This document shows, one piece after another, positions 36,175 to 47,100 of a stretch of DNA of 64,000 bases (position 1 is the stretch's first letter; each line of letters opens with the position of its first letter). The notes below the pieces were generated by a model. That model worked only from the letters and a program-made list of their open reading frames with translations, was not told the DNA's origin and ran no database searches. Made by a program: the position numbers and the translations under genes. Source of the DNA: Musa acuminata AAA Group (Eukaryota; Streptophyta; Magnoliopsida; Zingiberales; Musaceae). The stretch covers positions 23,177,501 through 23,241,500 of the forward strand of contig NC_088348.1 in the NCBI RefSeq assembly GCF_036884655.1. Direction: 5' to 3'.

Positions 36175-37910
36175 AGTTTTGGATAGCTGAGTCCATTTGG
36201 ACATGACATCGCTTCTCCACCTCTTTCAACCACTTGCTTCAACACCTTTGTGTTCTCTGGGCAGTTCCTTTTGATCGATGGAAAGATAAATTGCAACTCC
36301 CATATATGGCCTCCGCCATCATTTTGCAAGGCTAACGTCGATTTTGTTTTCTTTACTTTTGTGATAGTAACATTCACTTACTCTGCTTTGCCTTTGACTT
36401 GTCGGGCTCCCTTAAGTGAATAGAAGCTATGGAGCATCCCAACTCTGTAGCTGCTCCGATCATACCTCTGTATGATCAAGCCTCCCCCCTCCCATGGGGA
36501 CTCCCTAATACTTGCATTCAAAATTGCCCCTTGGTGGTACACAGCCCCCATATGTTGATGACTAAGGCTTTCATCTAATATAAAATTTAATACATGCACA
36601 GAAGACCTACCTCTATAGTATCATAGCATTCACTTCTTAAATTCATAGCTTTTCTTGTCATCATGTTGTTCACTGAAATGAAGCTCCTAGTAGCTCCCGA
36701 TCATACCTCTATATGATCAAGTCTCTCGGGGGACTTCTCCCATGTTTGTTGCATTGTCTCAAATTGTTCTTCTATAATCTACTACACCATGTCGCCTTCT
36801 GGTGATATCTCTATTGCATTATGATCTTTGTGGGATGAAATCAGATTGCAATCTCTCTATCTGTAGCATCTGCCAACACATTATAAGGCCTCCACCACCT
36901 CTGATTGTATTCACTCCTTTGGCAATCGACCTTCGTCCACTTGCTCTTGGGTCACCCTTGGATGAAGCATAGCTCTATGACACTTTGTCGCCTAGCAAAT
37001 CCTAAAGTCCACTGACTTCACTGAAGATGGTGCACTATTGTTTGGATCATAGGCCTCTGCCCTTAACATAATCTCTACTACACATCACTTCATTCGCAAC
37101 AACTTGAATGACAGCACTATGGCATATTCTTCAAGAGTATCTACCTTCGTATCCTCTTATATCGTGTCAAGGCCTTCTAACCCCAACTTTACATCCATAA
37201 GTTGAGTCACATTAATTCCTTTGTCAAATGTGTCAAGATAAAGTACATGTGCCTCAAAGCTTCCTTTAACTTTAATGTCATGCAGGTTGAGTCCACTCCA
37301 TCAAAATGAGGAACCCATAAAATGACATGACCTCGATCTTGTTTTTACAAGAGTTGATATCCTTAACATTTGTCCAATAAAACCTTTGTGCCTTCATTCT
37401 AGGTTATGTCTTCTTTGCTAACTCTCTTCATGCGACTTGAGCACTTCACTAAGTTCCACCCTTGTTTCGCTTCTCGGTTTGCATTGAGTTGATGGTAGTC
37501 TTTATGCCCACCATTTCATGGGTCAGCCCTCCATTGAGTTTGATATCTACATCAACTTTAAGTGTACCTTCATTTGATGTTGCCTTGGGTCGTTCCCCCA
37601 TTTGATCTCGTAATGCATCCACCAATGCATTACTTTATTCGAGATCATGTGATAACTCATCGCTGCTCACTCTGTCAATTATCATGTGATAACTCATCCT
37701 TCTTATTCCAAAGAGAAAGTTTCAATGCTCTATAGTATCAAGTGTATCGCCTTGGGATGGTCATGATCAATCCATCATTCGTATACAAGCTTTTGCATAA
37801 GTACTAAATTATTTGAGTTAGAAATTCACCTCTTCTCTATTATCGTTACATAACTCTTTCGATCATTGAGCAACCCATCCCACTTTGTACGGTCTCATCT
37901 TTTACCAAAC
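36175..37910 (-). mobile_element. old LTR element (outer layer), middle piece
   Basis: The reverse complement matches the interior of the young element from about 40700 back to about 38690. For example, TTTCAACCACTTGCTTCAACACC at about 36225 pairs with GGTGTTGAAGCAGGGGGTCGAAA at about 40640. It is interrupted at 37910 by the young element itself, with an AAAC duplication. No intact frame remains. Confidence 0.7.
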
Positions 37911-38356
37911 TGTCATGGACAAACTTCTAAACAAGATGTTTGATGTAATGCTCATGTATGTCCGTGTCTTTTGGCATGTTCATGCCTTGTACAGCATGTA
38001 GAGGGGCGACCGAAGGCTTAATAGTCCCATTTTAGTTGGGTTGGTGGCCTCTTTAGGCTTGTAAATAAAGGTTGTGTCATGTGGACACGTGCGAGAGATC
38101 TTCGGTCTGTAATGGACCATTTTACCCTTTATTGTGCCATTGTTCAGAGCTTGTAAAGTCTGTTTATAATTTGCATTGTCTATGAAGTGTTTTTCGGAGA
38201 TGTTTGCTTGTGGATCCCGATTGAGGCGTTTTCTCTAGCCCGTTCTCTCTTTTGTTGGTCCTAAGGGACAATGGGAGGCTTCGGGGAGGCTGACCTTTGC
38301 GGACGGACACGCAAGGGTGTCGCACGACTTAGGCAAATCCAGCTAAGTCCGTGACA
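37911..38356 (+). repeat. 5' LTR of E
   Basis: A 446-bp direct repeat of 42026-42471. The primer site follows two bases after its end. No clear TATA box was found. Confidence 0.88.
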
Positions 38357-38358
38357 GA

Positions 38359-38369
38359 TGGTATCAGAG
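38359..38369 (+). other. tRNA-Met primer binding site of E
   Basis: TGGTATCAGAG two bases after the 5' LTR, matching the plant initiator-Met primer site used by many LTR elements. Confidence 0.8.
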
Positions 38370-41300
38370 AGGGACAAGCACTCATAGAAACACTTAGCAT
38401 GCAAACGTGGGGGACCTAGCGGGGCTGCGTTGAGGGCAGTCAGCACACGCGCGACCGTTTAGGGGAAAACGAGCATGGAGATGTAGGGAAAAGGAGTCGC
38501 TCGGAGGAGCGGGCATCTGAGATTGGCATTCAGAGGAATGGCCAACCCTTCGCGTAAGAGGCACCACGAGAACAGGCAAGCTTGGAAGAATGTGGAGCGC
38601 ACAAAGGTTGGGATGGCTGAGTTTGAGCTACGGCTCAACGTTGACAACTATACTTGATGGTGCTCAAGGCAAGCGAGGCGCTTGGTAAAGGATGAGACCA
38701 TGCAAGGTGGAATAAGTTGCTCAGCGATCGAAAGAGTTGTGCAAAGCTCATAGAGGTGAGGGGAATTGCTAACTCAAAGAATTCGGTACTCATGCATGGG
38801 CTTGTATGCGGACGATGGAATGTTCATGGCCATCCTAAGGCGACCGAAACTCGGTGCCATGGAGCATTGGAACTTTCTCTTCGGTATGTGAAGGATACGT
38901 CCGTAGGAGGCTGAAGTGTGCAACGAGTTCAGCATGTTGCTAGGCCTTGAGTGGTGCAGCGGGGGGTTGTATTGACGTGGAGTCGCAATCTAGCAAGTGC
39001 GTTTGCAGGAGGCAGAACAATGCACAGTTTGTTCAACGGATCGGAGTAGTCCAAGGGGATGGTGGTCTCCGAAACGAAGAGAGATGTTGCTCCAACGGGA
39101 CAGTTATCCAGGAGGGATAAGTCTCGGCTCTCCAGAGGGAGAATCATGTGGGACGGACCTCACATGTTGAGGAGGAGTACCTCAACAAACAACAACTCCA
39201 CGAAGCTCGATGGACTGAGCAAGCGGCGAGGAGTCGTCGCATGATCTCGCTTGAGAGAATGCATTGGTGGATGCATTGCGAGATCAAGTGGGGGAGCGAC
39301 CCAAAGAAACTTAAATGAAGGCACACTTGGAGTCGATGTAGAGATCGGACTCAAGGGAGGGCTGACCCGTGGAATGGTGGGCGCGAGGGCCACCATCAAC
39401 TCAATGAAAAAACGAGCTGAGCAACTTGGGTGTAACTTGGCGAAGTACTCAAGTCGCTTGAAGAGAGCCAACATAGAAGTTGGAACATGGAGCAGAGGCA
39501 CAGTGCTTTCCTTAGACAGAGGTCAAGGACATGAACTCTTGCAGAGGCAAGAGTAAGATTATGTTGTTCCATGGGTCCTTCATTCTGACGAAGCGGACTC
39601 ATCTTGCATGGTGCCAAAGACGAAGGGAGCTTCGGGGCACATGCACCTAATCTCAGAGAAGCATTTGATGGAGGAACTAAGGCGACTCAATTTGCGGAGG
39701 CGAAGTTGGGTTCAGAAGGCCTTAGCACGGGGCAAGAGGACGCAGAGGCGGGTACTCTTGAAGAATATGCCACAGTGTTGCCATTCAAGTTGCCATGAAG
39801 GAAGCGGTGCGTAGAGGAGATTGTGCTGTTAGGGGCAAAGGCCTAGGATCCAGACAATGGTGCACAAATTATAGTGAAGTCGGTGGACTTCGGGAGCTAC
39901 TAGGCGATGGACTGTCCTAGAGCGGTGCTTCATCTAGGTGTGACCCAAGAGTGGGTGGATGAAGGTCGATTGCCAAAGGAGCGAACAAAATCGAAGGTGG
40001 ATGAGACCCTGCGATGTATTGGTAGAGGCCACACATGGAGGGTTCACAATTCGAGTTTATTCCACAAGGATCAGAATGCAATGGAGATGTCACCAGGAGG
40101 CGACATGGTGCAGCGGATCGTGGTGGAACAGTTCGTGGCAATGCGATACACACGACATAGTCCCGTGAGGGACTAGATCGGAGGTATGATCGGGAGCTAT
40201 TGGGAGCTCCACTTCGGTGAACAACACGACGGCAAGAAGGGCTATGGATTCAAGGAGTGAAGGCCATGGTACCGTAGAGGCGGGTCTTCCATGCGTGCAT
40301 CGAATTTTACATCGGATGAAAACCTTGGTCATCAACATATGGGGGCTGGGTTCCACCAAGGGAAAAGTTCGAATGCAAGTACCAGTGAGTTCCATGGGAG
40401 GGACTTGATCATGCAGAGGTATGATCGAAGCAGCTGGAGAGTTGGACTGCTCCAGAGCTCATATTCGCTTAAGGGAGCCCGGCAAGTCAGAGGACAAGGC
40501 CGAGTAAAGCGAACGTTGCTACCAAGGAAGCTAAGGAGAACATAATCGGTGCAAACCCTACAATGTGATGGCAGAGGCCATGCATGGGAGTTGCAGTCTG
40601 TCTTTCCATCGACCAAACGGACTGCTTGGAGAACACAGAGGTGTTGAAGCAGGGGGTCGAAAGGGGCGAGGAAGCGACGACGAGTCCAGAGGGACTTAGC
40701 TACCCAAAATCAAGCAATCAGTTAGAATGGGGGTGGACTCGGAGGAGTGTCACGGAGGCATATCTACTGATTGTGAAGAAAAGGGATGTAGATGCGAGGC
40801 GACGGATAGTAGTGCCATGGGCATGGCAGCGCCATGGTACCGCAGAGGTGGGACTTCCGTGAAAGTCATTGATCCCTTGCTCTCATGGAGGGAGAGCACT
40901 TGGTCGTGAAAGGGGCCGAGGAGGTGGAGCATGCAGAAGCAATCTCCAAGTACCGAGACAAGGCTGAAGGGCAGAGGCCGAAGAACTTCGTAAGACCGGT
41001 GTCAATGAGCTTCTCATCAAGATAGCCGAAAGTGAAGGACTTCGGGTCATGCAAGAGTGCATAACCAAGGAACGAAGCAGGCAGTACGCGGTGCTATACC
41101 TTTGCTACTCAGAGGAGTAGGCGGCAGGGTTGATGGAGAAGACGGTACAATCCCAGAGGCGACCAAACCTATGAGAGAATTACTCCAAGTTGGGGTGAAA
41201 ACTTCCTGCATTCCAGAAGTTCGATGGCATTGAGAAGGTGAATCACAGTAACTAACTCAACGCCAAGAGTGCAAACACTTCAAGTGCTTCAGAAGTGTGA

Positions 41301-42025
41301 GCAAAGAGCCGGCGAAGGCCAGTAACCAACTCGATGCATGGAGTACAACCTCAAGGAGGCGGGCGAAGTCAAGTAACCTTTGCCTTCTCAACCCTTAAGA
41401 GAATGGACGAAACCGAGTACCCCAATTCTCTTATCTATCCAGCAGAGGAGCTCTGCACAAGTTCAAGGACCCTTCGAAGATAATGGAAGACAATAGTTGT
41501 CAAATCCTCACCAACGGTGATCAGTGCTACTGAGAGTAGATTGTCCGCTTCATTTCCCAATGAAATGCCAACCGAAAGCGGAAGTGATGCGAACCTACTT
41601 GGATGTGACAACTAAGTGAAAGAAGAGTCAATGAGCAAATTTTGTGGAGGAAGGACCCAAAACTTCATAAGTTTGCGAGACGATGCTCGTTAAAGCTCCA
41701 ACAAGCATCCACCCAGTTCAAGCAGCATGAGGAATTTGAGAGACTAGCGCAGTAAGGATGGTCTTTTCCTTCATCTAGGGGATTCACAGGAATCAACAAG
41801 GATCAACACAACTCAGCCAACCCCACACCAGAGTCAGAGTCATTGGTGAGTTGAAGCAGCATGGCGGATCAAAGGTTCGACTACTCAAAAATAGCAGCGG
41901 AGAGCAGCTAGGAGCCAAGAGGCGCATTGTAGCTGGAGCAGAAGATTGAAGACTCAGCAAAGGCGAGGAGTTGTAGTGCCGACAAAGGCTTCAACGAGGA
42001 CGTCGAAGGAATAAGTGGGGGAGAA
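38370..42025 (+). other. interior of E, no gene recognised
   Basis: 3.66 kb of moderate GC. Frames such as 39251-39556 and 39907-40176 (+) and 39160-39501 (-) are short, mutually overlapping and show no motif that I recognise. Some words recur inside, for example GGCCATGGTACCG(T/C)AGAGG at about 40262 and 40831, and AGAGGTATGATCG at about 40178 and 40415. The old copy in opposite orientation has the same interior and no better frame, so the lack of coding is a family property rather than decay of one copy. Confidence 0.5.
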
Positions 42026-42471
42026 TGTCACGGACAAACTTCTAAACAAGATGTTTGATGTAATGCTCATGTATGTCCATGTCTTTTGGCATGTTCATGC
42101 CTTGTACAGCATGTAGAGGGGTGGTCGAAGGCTTAATAGTCCCATTTTAGTTGGGATGGTGGCCTCTTTAGGCTTGTAAATAAAGGTTGTGTCATGTGGA
42201 CACGTGCGAGAGATCTTCGGTCTGTAATGGACCATTTTACCCTTTGTTGTGCCATTGTTCAGAGCTTGTAAAGTCTGTTTGTAATTTGCATTGTCTATGA
42301 AGTGTTTTTCGGAGATGTTTGCTTGTGGATCCCGATTGAGGCGTTCTCTCTAGCCCGTTCTCTCTTTTGTTGGTCCTAAGGGACAATGGGAGGCTTCGGG
42401 GAGGCTAACCTTTGCGGACGGACACGCAAGGGTGCCGCACGACTTAGGTAAATCCAGCTAAGTCCGTGACA
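42026..42471 (+). repeat. 3' LTR of E
   Basis: A 446-bp partner of 37911-38356, preceded by the purine tract TAAGTGGGGGAGAA. Confidence 0.88.
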
Positions 42472-43425
42472 AAACGCCCCACTTACATTGAGCACTATCA
42501 AGTTTGGTTGCCAACGTTGAGTCATAGTTCGAATTCAACCATTCTAACTTTTATACACCATACGTTTTTCCCAACTCACTTGTCCTCATGGTGCCTCTCG
42601 CATGAAAGGTTGATCATTCCTTTGAATGTCAATCTCAGATGCTCGCTCTTCCAAGTGACTCCTTTCCCTAGGTCTCTATGTTTGTTTCCACCAAATGGTC
42701 ATGCGTGCTGCCCTCGACATTGCCCGTTAGGTCCCCATGTTTACATATTAAGTGTTTCTGAGTGTGCTTGTCCAGCTCTAGTATCATCTTTTATATATTT
42801 AGTTGATTTTGCTTAGTCGTAGGGTACCATTGCATGTCCATTCACAAAGGATTAACATCCCTAAAACCTCTTATGGTCTCTTAAAAACTTACAAAAGAAA
42901 AGACAGGTTAAAGAAAGTGTTTAACTTGGGATCCACGAGTAGTTGTTTTAGCAAATACTTGATAATACAAATTACAAATATAGACTTTGCAAGCTCTAAA
43001 CGGTTACACGACAAAAGGTCCAAGGTGATCCACGATGGTAAAAATCTCCACAAGTGTCTAAATTATATTACTATGGAACAAAATGAAGAACCAGCTTTAG
43101 AAACTATCCTAAACCCATCTAACCATGTGCCACCCAAGTAGTTCCAAGATGTTGTACTAGCTTACACTCTGTACGAACCAGAATATCCCCAAAATGACTA
43201 TCTAAAGGATCTATTTCTCGATAATTTTGGTTTTGTGCGATCATTACACACAATTTATATTTATAAACCTAAAATTATCATAAAAAATAATTAAAATGAG
43301 ATTATCAAACCTATTATAAATTCTCAAACAAAATTATAAAACACGAATATACATGAACATTGGATATACATGAGCATAAGGATTATCTCAAACATACATG
43401 AATCCCACTAATACACTAAAATCCT
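42472..43425 (-). mobile_element. old LTR element (outer layer), right piece with 5' LTR
   Basis: The reverse complement of 42480-42785 matches the beginning of E's interior (38370-38670): CGTTGAGTCATAGTTC pairs with GAGCTACGGCTCAACG, and GATCATTCCTTTGAATGTCAA pairs with the 38525 region. A degraded primer site (TCTAGTATCATC) sits at about 42777-42788. The diverged LTR follows from about 42789 to about 43425; compare TAAGTCGTGCGGCACCCTTGCG in E with the minus-matching TTAGTCGTAGGGTACCATTGCA here. The right boundary is approximate and no target duplication could be recognised. Confidence 0.62.
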
Positions 43426-44119
43426 CGTGCATAAGTCGAAACCTCCAATACAGAAGATATTCTAAAAATTAGATCATTGAAGAGGGTAGAAATCCATAGA
43501 GAAATCATCTAAATTTATGAATATAAAACTATTAGAATTTCAACATCATAATACTAACATTCAAGCTACAATTGCATGTTTACAAATAAAACAAATTTCA
43601 TATTAGAAAAACTCTATCAAAACCTTTAGTTTTAATGAAGCAGCAGAAAATTAAAAAAAACGTGACCAAAGAATCTTCAAATCTGTGGTTGCATTATTTC
43701 ATGATGAACTCAGACAAAATCCAGTGTATCTCCACAAATTACCACACTCGTATCAAAATCTTAATCTTGTCAACCTTCAAGGGAAAACATACCAAGTAAA
43801 TACAACAAACATAATGAGTCAAAAAGCATTGAATACAGCAACCAGCACACATTGTGCAGGCACTCCACCACCACCACCATCACAATTCTCACGAGTGACT
43901 TTGAAACTAATCTAAACTCTCAAAGCAACCTAATGATATGCTTTTAAATAACTTCATATAAGAAACTCAGTGAAAACTCCTCCCGATCAGGGCTCATCAT
44001 GCTCACACATTTGCATGGTCTGATCCACTTCCAAGCAGTCTCATCATTAGTTCTTCATGATATCACATCTGGAGCTGGAGCATGTCAATAAATTCGAGCA
44101 GGAATTTCCATCAAACTGA
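43426..44119. other. 3' flank of RH3, no gene seen
   Basis: AT-rich sequence between the end of the transposon stack and the RH3 stop codon. The part next to 44119 is presumably RH3 3' untranslated region. A 76-codon plus-strand frame at 43685-43915 has no recognisable feature and is not called. Confidence 0.45.
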
Positions 44120-47100
44120 CTATTTGTTAGGACATTCCGAAGCGCGGTGACCAGATCTACCACAATTAAAGCATGCACCTCCGAAGCCTCTGTTGACAAC
44201 ATAGAAGTGCAATCTCAGAATATTTCACAAATAACCATGACTATCAAACAGATAGATATAGATTCCTTATTTTGGAGAACAAACACTGGACTGCTGCTTT
44301 CACAGTATCTAAGCAGCAGAAGAAATTCATGAATGATAAATCATTTTACGAGATTTACATGTTTCAGACCAGTAGGCCAAGTGTACTAAGCAAACACTAT
44401 ACTGGCAGTTCGCTGATACAAATCATCTACCAGATTGATATTTCTAAAGTGAAAATTAGGTAGTTTACAATTGGTTGCTTCAGTGGCTTTGGTTCATGAA
44501 AGCATAAAGACACAAAAACTTAGGAGAAAATTAGGAAATAGTTAACTAAGAATGAAGAAATATAGCTCCATTAACTTTTCATGTATTTGGCTTGTAAAAA
44601 CCAGTTATAAATGACACAGGTTTATCAAGGGAACTGATGAGAATCTGTTATATCAAGAGTACATGGTTCTCGTGGAGGAAGCTAAAGATAAACATATTAA
44701 CAGCAGAAATCCTTCAAAAAGAGAAATTTACCCATTTTGTTATGGCACTGAAAGCCCATGTATAACAAGGGGTTACACCAACATTTGTATGAGCAAGTTA
44801 GCCATCAGTAGTCACAAAAATTTTGGCATACAAATGTTAAATTCAAAAATGCCTATATAAAAATTGAATTCTGAAGCCAACAGTTAGGAACAATCACGGA
44901 TTTGCATGTGAAGAAAATTGCATATCCTAGCTCAGACCATATTTTGGATAACCATTGTCAAAAAAGCATCTCCTTGAAAGTTTTTGCAATTATCTATAGT
45001 GCATCAACAATAATCTATTACTAAAGATCTTCTGGCTATCATAGTGGATCAATGATACCTTTCCCGGCTACCCTGCGAGGATGAATGGTGGGATCTCCTG
45101 CCGCCGATTAGCCAGTCATCCTCACTCCCTCTGGGTGACTTAGACCAGCTATTATCAGTTCTGTAGACCTGGCCACCACGTCGAAAGCCATCACCACTGT
45201 CAGAGTTCCTGCCACCCCAATTTCTGGAAACCCTCTGACTTCGTTCCCCAGAACCACCACCTCTGGAACCCCAGTCCCGGTTTGAAAACCGGCCATAATT
45301 GTCAACAGGAGGACCATCATCTTGCAGTGTAGGAAGCTAAAATAGTAGAACAGCAAAAGCATGCAAAAAGTGTTATATAATCATTTAAATAAAAATGTGT
45401 TGATTCAATCAATGACTACAATCAAACATGTCAAGCCAAGAGCAAATGGCATATATCAAGTATTAAAAAAAAAATCTTAAAAATGGCAATAATGCAAGCA
45501 CCAAATTTCACTGGTTGAGACCAACCAAATAGAACTTATTACCTTCTTCAATGTCTATGAATACAGCAACCAGACTTCCCAGTAGCAGCACAGCTGCACA
45601 GAGGAAGCTGGGAATACCACAAGACAACAAGCAGATATAATCTTCATATGAACCAAAAGGTAATCCACAATCCAACTTTTATCGGCTTCTTAGTTATTCC
45701 ATAAATATTATATTCCCAAAATATAGTATGCAGGTAAATACAGATTTTAATATAGTTCCACCAAACATGGAGCAGCCACCATTCTAAGAGTTGAATTTCA
45801 AAATGTAGAAAAGCAATCAGAAAGGAATAGTGCTAGAGGACCACCTTGGTGATCTTTGATATAGAATTTCCTGGAGGCAATTGCTTATTCAGTAGCTCTT
45901 TGGCAATGTCATCAGGTAGATCAAAAACTGCACCTTGAACCTGAAAAAATCAGCAATATTGAAGATTACATAGATGTTGTATTCACAAACAGTGTTTGAA
46001 ATATTTGTAAACTGCTAACTTTTACAATATACATTCTCAAACAATCTCAATGCCTATTATGTACATTCAAGGCATTATGAAACTTGAGTTCAAAAAGAGA
46101 TACAAAATAGCTTTGAAATTTTGTTATATACATGCAAAACTTGAAAGACCATTTCCTCACATGTTAGCTACTACACATGTATTTCCATTCAATCTGACAT
46201 GGAACCATTTACTTTATCAAACAAAACTGGCCCTGAGCCTTTTACATTGTTCTATTGTCATCAATTCCTTCAATGAAGTATAAAAGCAAGAAACTAACCG
46301 TCCATATGAACATTTTGAATTTCCTCATAAGCTTAAAAAATGTTACTGAAATAAAGTTCAAGCTTGCATTTCAGTCCCTTAACCTTCATCAACACTCACA
46401 GAACAGAGAGATAATCAGCCAACCGGTCATGAAGCAGGAAAATTGACTTATTAACCAGAAACATACAATAAATGACCAAGAAACTACATGAAAATGATAT
46501 GTAGAGTAAATAAAAAGCACAATTGAGTAAAACATATGCAGAAGATAGATATATCACAATTGATGTGATACAGTGAACCTTGGCCAAGAAAATTCAACTG
46601 CTACATGAACAATCTTAAATTAAAGATACAAGAGACAAAGAACTATAAGAAATGTATTTGGAAGAAAAATAACTACATAAATGCTCTTGAAGAATACAAA
46701 CCCTTTCATCTGCAATCATATATATTTTGCCCACTTCATCAGCAGCAGCAGGAAAAACATCAGAAAGAAACCCAGTAACAGATCTTGCAGAAAAGAACCC
46801 TCTCGAGTGTCCTGATTCACGTGTTAATTGTAATGTGACCCATCCCTACACAAGGCACAAAGTCAAGTTCAAAATATATCTGAAAAGCATGCTAACAGAA
46901 ACTAAAGAAGAGGACAGGTTTCTAAAGACTGAGGAACTTATGCAAATATGCCAGCTGGTTTGCCCACATAGAGTAAAAATTTACCCATCATTGTCTAGTC
47001 ATTTAGTACATATAAGTTAAGCAGGAACAAGGCAAATCACATTCGATGCAAACAGATCAGGTCTAGTCTCTCTTTCTTAAACTAGCACTAATAATCATAT

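Larger units (their letters stand above)
37911..42471 (+). mobile_element. young LTR element E, no recognisable gag/pol (LARD-like)
   Basis: A complete 4561-bp element. Two LTRs of exactly 446 bp (37911-38356, 42026-42471) start TGTCA(T/C)GGACAAAC and end AGTCCGTGACA, so they also have short inverted termini. There is a primer site (TGGTATCAGAG at 38359-38369) and a polypurine tract (TAAGTGGGGGAGAA before 42026). The target duplication appears to be AAAC (37907-37910, 42472-42475). By eye the LTRs differ at 12 of 446 positions, 11 of them transitions. The 3.67-kb interior has only scattered frames of about 60-113 codons on both strands and no recognisable retroviral-type domain. It is therefore a non-autonomous large-derivative candidate, unless its protein is too diverged to recognise. 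It sits in an old member of its own family in the opposite orientation. Confidence 0.82.

Noticed and set aside
39160..40932. Overlapping 60-113-codon frames on both strands in the interior of element E
   Set aside because: No motif, no consistent frame between the young and old copies, and heavy mutual overlap.
45108..45362. An 84-codon minus-strand frame at RH3 exon 9
   Set aside because: It is the wrong frame. The correct frame joins exons 8 and 10 and gives an Arg/Gly-rich tail and the zinc knuckle.
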